In this document: in pieces, positions 1 to 7,267 of the stretch
How the letters are laid out: each line of letters opens with the position of its first letter
How positions within the stretch are numbered: position 1 is the stretch's first letter
Assembly: GCF_000024025.1 (NCBI RefSeq)
Contig: NC_013131.1
Coordinates: 248,001-312,000, forward strand
Direction of reading: 5' to 3'
DNA: 64,000 nucleotides
Source of the DNA: Catenulispora acidiphila DSM 44928
GTDB taxonomy: Bacteria; Actinomycetota; Actinomycetes; Streptomycetales; Catenulisporaceae
Notes under the pieces: model-generated
What the model was told of the DNA's origin: nothing
Seen by the model: the letters and a program-made list of their open reading frames with translations, nothing else
The model's database searches: none
Translations under genes and position numbers: made by a program

Positions 1-1495
1 GATCGACGGCATTCTGGCAGCGTGCGGCGGGGTTCCGCTCGCGCTGCGGATCGTGGCCGCCCGGTGTCGTCCCGACAGCGGTCTGACACCGGCGGACCTG
101 GCGGCGCGGTTGGCGCATCCCCGGTCGCGGCTCACCCATCTCGCCGACAATGAGCGGGCTGTCTCCGATGCCTTCGGCGCCTCACTGGACCTGCTTCCTT
201 CCGCACAGCGCCGGCTGTTCTTGCTGCTCGGCCTGCATCCGGCGAAACCGCTGAGCGGCTGGGCGGCCGCCGCGCTCGCCGACATTCCCGCCGAACAAGC
301 CGAGCGCGGGCTGGAGGAACTGGTCGGAGCCAGCCTGCTGGAGCCTCGTGGGCACGGCCGCTTCCGAGTCCACGACCTGCTAGCGGAGTTCGCGGCTTCG
401 GCCGTCCGGCGGGAACTCCCGGCGACGGAGATTTGGGCGGCGACGGGGCGGATGCTGGACGCGTACGCGGTCACCGCCGAGGCGGCCGACCGGCTGCTCA
501 CCCCCTACCGCCACCGTCTTTCAGCGACTGAGGGCGCCGCGACCGGATCACCGCCGCAGACCTTCGAAGACGACGAACATGCGCGGAGTTGGCTTACTGA
601 TCATCTCGATACCCTCAGCGCGCTGTGCGTGCTCGCCGCCACCGACGGCTGGGACGAGCGGTCGTGGCAGCTGGCCTACTCCCTGCGCGGAGTCTTCTTC
701 CTCGGCCGGCACTGGCGGTTGTGGCGTGCCACGCACGAGGCGGCGCTGCCCGCTGCGGTCCGGGCGGGAAACCGCATCGGCACCGGCATGACCTTGGCCA
801 ACCTCGGTTTCGTGCTGGGCGAGACGCACGACTTCGAGGCGGCCATGACCCACTTGGGTGCCGCTGTGGAGGTGTTCCGGGACATCGGCGACAGACACGG
901 CGAGTTCACGGCGCAATCCCACTTGGCCTGGATCCAGCACTGCACCGGTGACTACCGGGAAGCCCTGGCCGGGCAGACGGCCGCGCTGGAGTTCCGGCAG
1001 GCCGTCGGGACGCCGCGAAATGTGGCGATCATCATGCGCGACATGGCCGCGACCGAGCTCGCCCTGGGGAAGCACGGCGAAGCCCGCGACCACCTCCAGA
1101 CCGCGGTTGCGATGTTCACCGAGTTGGGACTGCGCCTGGATCTGACGATGGCGCTCAACGGCCTCGGCGAACTCGCCGTCCACGAGGGCGACACCCTCCA
1201 GGCCGACGTCCACCACTATGCAGCGCTGAACGCCGCCCGGCGCTCGGGCAGCGTCTTCGAGCAGGCCCGTGCGCACGCTGGACTGGGGCGGTGCGCCGTC
1301 CGCCGAGGCCGCCCGGCGCGCGCGCGGCACCAGCTGACCAGAGCGCTGCGACTTTACGACACATTGGGTGCCGGCCATGTCGCGGCCGCCGTGCACGCCG
1401 AACTCGCCGCGTTGGACGGTGCCGGGATCTCCGCAGCGCGTACCCGCACGCCGGGCACGCCCAGTGCGCCGAGCGCTCCGGGACAGACGCGATGA
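1..1495 (+). CDS. NB-ARC/TPR STAND regulator, 5' end outside window
   Basis: The reading frame is open from position 2, so the gene is cut by the left edge; an internal GTG at 53 is not a credible start. The visible part begins in the GLPL region of an NB-ARC domain (CGGVPLALRIVAARC). A winged-helix segment follows (LLPSAQRRLFLLLGLH, then SLLEPRGHGRFRVHDLLAEFA), then about 300 residues of TPR-like helices. It closely resembles the C-terminal two thirds of the XRE-NB-ARC-TPR protein at 4889-7201, which carries the same CAGVPLALRIAAARC and VLHDLVAEYA signatures, so the two look like paralogues. The family (AfsR-like STAND ATPases) acts as nucleotide-dependent cytoplasmic switches. Its TGA overlaps the ATG of the next gene (ATGA at 1492-1495), which implies translational coupling to the TIR protein. 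The missing N-terminus may be an XRE domain, by analogy only. Confidence 0.85.
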   Translation, partial: IDGILAACGGVPLALRIVAARCRPDSGLTPADLAARLAHPRSRLTHLADNERAVSDAFGASLDLLPSAQRRLFLLLGLHPAKPLSGWAAAALADIPAEQAERGLEELVGASLLEPRGHGRFRVHDLLAEFAASAVRRELPATEIWAATGRMLDAYAVTAEAADRLLTPYRHRLSATEGAATGSPPQTFEDDEHARSWLTDHLDTLSALCVLAATDGWDERSWQLAYSLRGVFFLGRHWRLWRATHEAALPAAVRAGNRIGTGMTLANLGFVLGETHDFEAAMTHLGAAVEVFRDIGDRHGEFTAQSHLAWIQHCTGDYREALAGQTAALEFRQAVGTPRNVAIIMRDMAATELALGKHGEARDHLQTAVAMFTELGLRLDLTMALNGLGELAVHEGDTLQADVHHYAALNAARRSGSVFEQARAHAGLGRCAVRRGRPARARHQLTRALRLYDTLGAGHVAAAVHAELAALDGAGISAARTRTPGTPSAPSAPGQTR

Positions 1496-2529
1496 GCCCT
1501 CAGAAAACAGGCGTCCCGCCGGGCGAGTTCGACATCTTCCTCTCCCTCGGCGGCCCCGACCGGGTCGAGGCGAACCTGCTCAAGGAGGCGCTGGTCAAGG
1601 AAGGGCTGACCGTCTTCATCGACGAGGACGACATCAGGCACTTCGACGGCATCACCCGGGAGATAGAACGGTGCCTGCGATCCTCCCGGGCGCTACTCGC
1701 CTACTACTCCAGAGAGTATCCGCTGCGCTCCGCGTGCCAGTTCGAGCTGACCGCGGCTCTGTTGGCGGGACGGAACGAGCAGGACCCGACGCGGCGGATC
1801 ATCGTCGTCAACCCCGAGGCGACCGAGGATCATATCCAGCCCGCCTACATCAGCGACGCGCGGTTCGCGGTGCGCCCCGGCAGCGACCACGAGCGGAAGG
1901 CTCTGGCGGCGCTGATCAAGCAGAAGGTGGACACGCTCGAAGGACCGCTCAGCTCGATCGCCTTCACCCGACGGCCGCGCTGGTTCGCCTTCCGGATCGC
2001 CGGCGCGCCGGGCTTCGTGGGCCGGTACCGCGAGTTGTGGGAGCTGGACAGTCTACTGACCAAGGCCGCACTGCCGCTCACCCAGGACACGCCGTTCGGG
2101 CCGGTCGCGGTGGTCACGGGAGCCGCGCGGGTCGGCAAGAGCAGCCTGGTGGCGGACTATGCGTGGCAGTTCGGCGCGGCTTTCCGCGGCGGTGTCTATT
2201 GGATCGACATGTCCGGCGTCGAGGGGACCGCGGACCAGGTGCTTGCCGCCTACGCTGACCGAGTCCGCTCGAGCGCCGCAATCGCGGGCCTCGATGTCGC
2301 CGGGCTCAGTCGGGAGCGGATGTTCGGCGTGCTCGGCGATCATCTCGCCGCTACTGCGGAGCCCAGCTTGTGGATTGTCGACGGCCTGCCCGCGGGACTG
2401 GGCGAACAGGCTCCGCACCGTATGATCATCCCGGCTGGCGATCGGGTGCAGACCGTCTTCGTCGGGCGGCGCGACCCGTTCGGTGGGGCGATCCGCGCGA
2501 TGGTGCTCGGCGGCTTGAGCCGGGGATGA
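1492..2529 (+). CDS. TIR-NB-ARC protein, N-terminal part of a frameshifted gene
   Basis: The ATG at 1492 overlaps the upstream stop. Residues 13-95 form a TIR domain (FDIFLSLGG, then FIDEDDIRHFDGI, then CQFEL) with a glutamate at about residue 85 in the position of the TIR NAD-hydrolase catalytic Glu. After a linker comes an NB-ARC P-loop, GAARVGKS (about 210-217), a kinase-2 strand (LWIVDGLP) and a sensor strand (TVFVGRRD). The frame then stops at TGA 2527-2529 within the NB-ARC domain. The +1 frame continues the same domain from 2522 (see 2522-4387), so this is the front of one TIR-NB-ARC-TPR gene of roughly 960 codons. TIR-STAND proteins of this type are candidate NAD-cleaving immune or signalling proteins; that role is inferred from the family. 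If the frameshift is real, the product lacks its sensor TPR region. Confidence 0.85.
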   Translation: MSPQKTGVPPGEFDIFLSLGGPDRVEANLLKEALVKEGLTVFIDEDDIRHFDGITREIERCLRSSRALLAYYSREYPLRSACQFELTAALLAGRNEQDPTRRIIVVNPEATEDHIQPAYISDARFAVRPGSDHERKALAALIKQKVDTLEGPLSSIAFTRRPRWFAFRIAGAPGFVGRYRELWELDSLLTKAALPLTQDTPFGPVAVVTGAARVGKSSLVADYAWQFGAAFRGGVYWIDMSGVEGTADQVLAAYADRVRSSAAIAGLDVAGLSRERMFGVLGDHLAATAEPSLWIVDGLPAGLGEQAPHRMIIPAGDRVQTVFVGRRDPFGGAIRAMVLGGLSRG

Positions 2530-2530
2530 T
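2520..2530 (+). other. One-base frameshift inside the TIR-NB-ARC gene
   Basis: Frame 1 reads GGLSRG then TGA. The +1 frame immediately reads DDARELLGSYRKP, which is the expected continuation (LGGLSR-DDARELL) of an NB-ARC domain. Removing one G from the run in cggggatgat (2520-2529) restores a single open frame from 1492 to 4387. The site shows no standard +1 slippery codon. A real G-run indel or a sequencing error is therefore more likely than programmed frameshifting. Confidence 0.8.
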
Positions 2531-4387
2531 GCCCGGGAACTGCTGGGGTCGTACCGCAAACCCGCCGGTGAACGGGAGGAGGCCGCCCGCGACGAGCTTG
2601 TCGACCGCCTCGGCGGACACGCGGGTGCCCTGGTGCTGGCTGGGGGCCGACTCCAGGATCGTCAAGGGCTGCGCTCGCATGCCGAGGTTTTGGCCGACTT
2701 CGATGGTGTCGCCGACATAGACCGGTTCTTCGGCGTACTGGTCCGGGAGAGCATCGGTGAGTTGGACACAGCCCGGACGCTTGTGCTGGCGGTCGCGTCG
2801 GTCTGCGCCGCGGCCGGCATTCCCGCGGGGCTCCTTGTCCGGGCGGTCGCGACGCTCGCCAATGGCGCGATCGACGCGTCGGCAGTGGGCGACGCCTTAC
2901 GGGGTCTGCAGGCGGCCGGTCTGGCCGCCAACGACGACGGCCGGTGGTCGATCTCCGCGGTCGCCCGGGAACTGGCGCGCGAGCAGAACCCGCCGGGACC
3001 ACGGCGGCAGTACCTCCGGACCGTGGTCGCCGACGCGCTCACACCGATGCTCCAGGATGCCGCCACTTCGCTCGGCGACCGGCCTGGCCTGGTGACACAC
3101 GCAGTTCGGCTGTGTGGCGAGGCCGACCGGAGCGAGGATGCCCGCTGGCTTGCGATCTTGCTGGAACGGCTCGCGGAGCATTATGAGGCGCGCGGTGAGG
3201 CCGCTTCGTCGGCGGTCTACCGGGACCGTCTGCTCGACATCCGCGGGGAGAACACCTCGGACCTGTTTTATGCGGCGCGTGCTGCTCAGGCAGCGCGCGA
3301 ATTCGACAAGGCAGCTGGCCTGGCGCAGCGCGCTCTGTCAGGTGCCGGAAGCGACGAGCCCCAGTTTCGCCGTTGTCGGCTGCTGTTGGCCGAGGCGTTG
3401 GACGGCGCATTGCGGTTTCAGGAAGCTGAAACGTACTGGGAGCACGTGGCGGCGTCGGCCGGCGACCGTGACGCCGGGGAGTCAACAGGACGCGCCGCGG
3501 AGTCGGTCGCGTATGCGAGATCGCGGATCCGACGGGGTGAGCTGCGCAGGGCCAAGCAGGCTTTGAAGTTGCTCATCGAGGAGTACGCACGATCGAGCGG
3601 AGACGTGGAGTTCACGACAGCCGATGCAGTTGGTGGTCAGATCCGAGGCGCGCGCATCGAGTACGCGCACGTGTTGGCGCTGATCGGGGATCAGATCGAG
3701 GCGCGCCGCGTGGCGTCGGAGCTGGTGGCCATCTACCGCGAAGCCGGTCTGCTGCGCCACGCCGACATGGTGCGGGCACAAGAGATCCTGGCCGAGGCGA
3801 AACTGGTGCCACACATCAGGGAACTGCGACTAGACGACACTGCCAGGGCACGGGCGGAGCAGGACATGAAGCAGCTCTGGCAGAAGAACCGAGAGGAAGA
3901 CGGGCCGCGTAGCCCGTCCGCGCTATTCGCGGGGGTGGGCTACGGCCACGCTCTGGTCTCACAGGGACGCAAGGAGAAGGCACGCGACATGCTCGTGGGT
4001 TTGCGCGCAGACGCGATCGCAGTCGGTGGGCCGCGTGATCCCGCGTATTTGCGGGCGACATTCCTGCTGGGGCAGGCATACGCCCAGATGAGGTGCTATC
4101 GAAAGGCGTTGAAGATGTTCCGGTACGCCTACGCGAACCAGCAGGAGATTCTCGGCCCGGCGCACCCGTACACATTGGCGAGCGGGTTCGAGCTGGCCGT
4201 CATGTACAAGACGGTGGGTGAGGACACCGAGGCGGCCAAATTGATCCGCGAACAAGACGCGCTGAGCGCCAAGTCGATGGAGTACTCGAACGATCTCCGC
4301 GCCCAGATCAAGGTCGCCGGATCGCTGATCGCGCTGATTCCTTCGCCGCTGTGGCGGTGGATGCGGGGACCTGAGCGGGATTGCTGA
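2522..4387 (+). pseudogene. C-terminal NB-ARC/winged-helix/TPR part of the frameshifted TIR-STAND gene
   Basis: This frame continues the 1492-2529 product. Translation from 2522 completes the NB-ARC domain (the GLPL-like DRLGGHAGALVLAGGRL), followed by a winged-helix region and about 400 residues of TPR-like helical repeats. The repeats end with an array containing GPAHPYTLASGFELAVMY. The first start codon within this fragment is GTG 2633, but it has no convincing ribosome-binding site and would begin in the middle of a domain. The reading frame therefore looks like the back half of one gene, and independent expression is unlikely. The same layout is seen intact in the minus-strand gene at 7268-10165. 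The gene ends 500 bp before the next start. Confidence 0.75.
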
Positions 4388-4861
4388 CCAGCGCCGAGCG
4401 TTTGATAGCCGGTGTATCCGCGATCGCGGACGGCCGGCTCAGCGTGACCGCACGAGGGCCGCATTGCTCGCGGGCGTCAGGTGCCGTCTTGGTGGTCGTG
4501 GCGATGCTGTGCGCGCACTTCAGGCGTCAATCATTTCCTGTCCGGCACGCCGGGACACCAGATCCCCGAGGGTCCTCGACGACTTCACCCGCCGAGGACT
4601 TCCTGGGCGCACCCGAGGTGTGTGACTGCTCTACCGGTCGCAGCACTGACCTTGGCCGTCGATGGGGCCTGAGGCATACTCCGCCAGGGGAGGATCGTCC
4701 GGGGGACCATACATAGCCCACTCCTGCTCTTCAGAAAATCAAACCGCACGTGGATTCGGCGGTCGGAGCCGCCAGGACTCCCGCGAAATACGCTCGCAAA
4801 ACACGTGCGGCGCGAATATTGGTGCAGTGGTGGCACAGCGGTGCGCCACCACTAAGGCACC
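4388..4861. other. Intergenic region before the XRE-STAND gene
   Basis: About 470 bp with no convincing gene; the short frames here lack coding character. A possible promoter is TTGGCC, a 17-base spacer, then CATACT (about 4651-4679), which is a weak match. The right end holds the inverted repeat at 4826-4853. GC content is visibly lower than in the neighbouring genes. Confidence 0.5.
4826..4853. promoter_or_regulatory. 28-bp inverted repeat upstream of XRE-STAND gene
   Basis: AGTGGTGGC and GCCACCACT are perfect 9-bp arms around a 10-bp centre. The repeat ends 35 bp before the preferred ATG (4889). Its position directly ahead of a gene whose product starts with an XRE DNA-binding domain suggests an autoregulatory operator. 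The alternative is an mRNA hairpin in the 5' UTR. Confidence 0.5.
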
Positions 4862-4888
4862 ATGGCGTGGGGATCAGAGAGGGGGGAG

Positions 4889-7201
4889 ATGCGGCCCGAA
4901 TGGGACAGGTACGCCCAACGTCTCAAAGCCTTGCGGAGCGAACAGGGGCTGAGCCAGCGGCGTCTGGCGCGGGCTCTACATGTGGACCATAGCGTGATCT
5001 CGCGTGCGGAGAGTGCCGTCCGTCGTCCCGATCCCGACCTCGCGGCCTCGATCGACCTGCTGCTGAGCACGGGTGGCGAGTTGCAGCGGTTGGCTCGGGA
5101 CGCGGTGCGAAAGCAGGCGTCGGCCGACTCACTATCGACGCGTGGGGGTCCTTCTGGTGCGGTCCCGCGGTTGCGATCGTCTATACCGCCCGACTCCGTG
5201 CACTTCACTGGTAGGAACGCGGAGTTTGACCAGGTGCGATCAGAGCTCGTCGAACGGCCCGACGCGGTCGGCGCCGCGAGCGTCTGCGTGATCAGCGCGC
5301 TGGCCGGTGTGGGCAAGACAGCGCTCGCCATCCACAGCGCGCACCGCCTCGCCGGCCGTTTTCCGGACGGATGTCTGTTCCTCGATCTGCGTGGCTTCAC
5401 TCCCGGACACGCGCCGCTGAGCAGCTTCGAGGCGCTGGGAGCTCTGCTCGCCTTGCTGGATGTCCCGGTCGCCACCATCCACAGCACCGAGCCGGCGCGC
5501 TCGGCGCAGTTCCAGGCGGAGACCGCCGGCGCGCGGCTGCTGCTGGTGCTAGACAACGCCGCTGACGCACATCAGGTACGACTGCTCTTGCCATCGGCGC
5601 CTGGCTGCCGGGTATTGGTGACGAGCCGGAACCGCCTTGTGGCCCTTGACGAGGCCGTGCATCTCGACCTGCGGCCCCTTGCCGAGGTTGATGCCGCCGC
5701 GCTGTTCCGCATGGTGTCGGCCGGCGGTCGTGTCTCGCAGAGCACTGTCGACGGTATCGTCGCGCGCTGTGCCGGCGTCCCATTGGCGTTGCGGATCGCG
5801 GCGGCACGCTGCGCTCCCGGCGGCGCGTTCGATCCGGAACTGCTCGCCGCCGAGCTGTCGCGCGCGGAGGACTTCATCGGGCAGCTGGACGACGGGGAAC
5901 GCAGCGTGCGTGCGGTGTTCGATGCCTCGTTCTCCTTGCTGCCCCGAGAGCTGCGGCAGGTGCTTGCTCTGCTCGGCACCCGTCTGCTGACCGTCTTCGA
6001 CATTTGGGACGTCGCAATGCTCGCCGACCTCCCGCTCCTCGGCGCGGCTGGCGCGTTGGAACGGCTGCACGCGGCGAGTCTGCTTGAAGTGCGCGGCACT
6101 GATCGTTTCGTCCTGCACGATCTGGTCGCCGAGTACGCGATATCCGCCGCCGGACAGACGCTCGGCGCCGAGCAGCTGCGGGCCGCAATCGGACGCTTGC
6201 TCGACGCCTATCTGCGCGTCTGTGACAGGGCCGACTCACAGGTCACGCCGCATCGGCACCGCTTCCCGCTCGCGGTGGCGGCAGCCGGAGCTGTGCCAGA
6301 CCCGGACTTCAGTGACTACTACGAGGCCCTCGACTGGCAGACCAAGCATCTCGACACGGCCGCGGCGCTGTGCGAAACCGCCTACGAGCACGGTTTCGAC
6401 GAACAGTGCTGGCAACTCGCCTACGCGCTGCGCGGGGTCTTCTTCCTCACCAAGCACTGGGAGCAGTGGGATCGTATCCAGCGCATCGCGCTGGCGGCGA
6501 CAAGACGGCTCCAAGACCCGCACGCCGAGTGCGTGACTCTGAACAACCTCGGCCTCATCCTCGGTGAACGGGGCGAGACCGACGCCGCGCACCGCTGCCT
6601 CAACGAGGCCGAAAGCGTGTGCCGCGCCGCCCGTGATCGCTTCGGCGAGAACACCGCACGCGCCCACAGGGCCTGGCTCTTCCACACGGCCGGACGGCAT
6701 GGCGAGTCCCTGACCGAGCACGAGGGCGTCCTCGAGTTCTACACGCAGATCGACAGCCCTCGCAATGTGGCCATCGTGATGCGCGACATGGCCGCATCCG
6801 AAGCCGCTCTAGGCCACACCGACAGTGCCCTCGCGCACTTGCACGCGGCCGAGCAGGCCTTTCGCAAATTGGATCTGACGATGGACCTGGCCATGGCCCT
6901 GAACGACCTCGGCGAGACCTACACAGCGATCATCGACCCGAAACGCGCCGCCGAGTACTTCGAAGCAGCGCTGGCAGCCTGCGCGGAGTCCGGCAGCGAT
7001 CATGAACGGGCTCGAGCGCACGCCGGCCTCGGCGCCCTGGCGGAGTCCGCAGGCCGGCAGAACTGGGCGAACGCACACTACCTTCAGGCCCTGAGGCTGT
7101 TCGATGCGCTCGGCGCTCCGGCGGCGGACGTGGTGCGCGCTCGGCTGCACGCGTCGACTGTCATGTTCCCGACCACCGCTGAGGAGGACGAGAACCGCTG
7201 A
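4889..7201 (+). CDS. XRE-NB-ARC-TPR STAND regulator
   Basis: The start is ATG 4889, directly behind a GA/G-rich Shine-Dalgarno stretch (agaggggggag); an in-frame ATG at 4862 has no such site. Residues 8-55 are an XRE helix-turn-helix (LSQRRLARALHVDHSVISRAE). Residues 105-400 are an NB-ARC ATPase: Walker A AGVGKT at about 139-144, kinase-2 RLLLVLDNAAD, sensor VLVTSRNR and GLPL CAGVPLALRIAAARC. A winged helix and about 300 residues of TPR repeats follow. The product is 770 residues. The layout is that of SARP-less AfsR-like STAND proteins, in which an ATPase switch couples ligand sensing by the TPRs to DNA binding. It is a paralogue of the gene truncated at position 1. It converges on the minus-strand TIR-STAND gene 66 bp downstream. 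The ligand and target genes are unknown. Confidence 0.9.
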   Translation: MRPEWDRYAQRLKALRSEQGLSQRRLARALHVDHSVISRAESAVRRPDPDLAASIDLLLSTGGELQRLARDAVRKQASADSLSTRGGPSGAVPRLRSSIPPDSVHFTGRNAEFDQVRSELVERPDAVGAASVCVISALAGVGKTALAIHSAHRLAGRFPDGCLFLDLRGFTPGHAPLSSFEALGALLALLDVPVATIHSTEPARSAQFQAETAGARLLLVLDNAADAHQVRLLLPSAPGCRVLVTSRNRLVALDEAVHLDLRPLAEVDAAALFRMVSAGGRVSQSTVDGIVARCAGVPLALRIAAARCAPGGAFDPELLAAELSRAEDFIGQLDDGERSVRAVFDASFSLLPRELRQVLALLGTRLLTVFDIWDVAMLADLPLLGAAGALERLHAASLLEVRGTDRFVLHDLVAEYAISAAGQTLGAEQLRAAIGRLLDAYLRVCDRADSQVTPHRHRFPLAVAAAGAVPDPDFSDYYEALDWQTKHLDTAAALCETAYEHGFDEQCWQLAYALRGVFFLTKHWEQWDRIQRIALAATRRLQDPHAECVTLNNLGLILGERGETDAAHRCLNEAESVCRAARDRFGENTARAHRAWLFHTAGRHGESLTEHEGVLEFYTQIDSPRNVAIVMRDMAASEAALGHTDSALAHLHAAEQAFRKLDLTMDLAMALNDLGETYTAIIDPKRAAEYFEAALAACAESGSDHERARAHAGLGALAESAGRQNWANAHYLQALRLFDALGAPAADVVRARLHASTVMFPTTAEEDENR

Positions 7202-7267
7202 TGCCCGCGACGTTCCACCACGCACCGAAAGACGAGGATCTGCGCGGGTCGGTTTCGCATGACGAGT

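Noticed and set aside
548-1396. A 282-residue minus-strand frame opposite the first STAND gene
   Set aside because: Antisense shadow; the plus strand carries the NB-ARC/TPR signatures.
2520-2530. Programmed +1 frameshift in the TIR-STAND gene
   Set aside because: The context CGG GGA TGA lacks a recognised slippery codon or an internal Shine-Dalgarno like that of prfB. A G-run indel is simpler.
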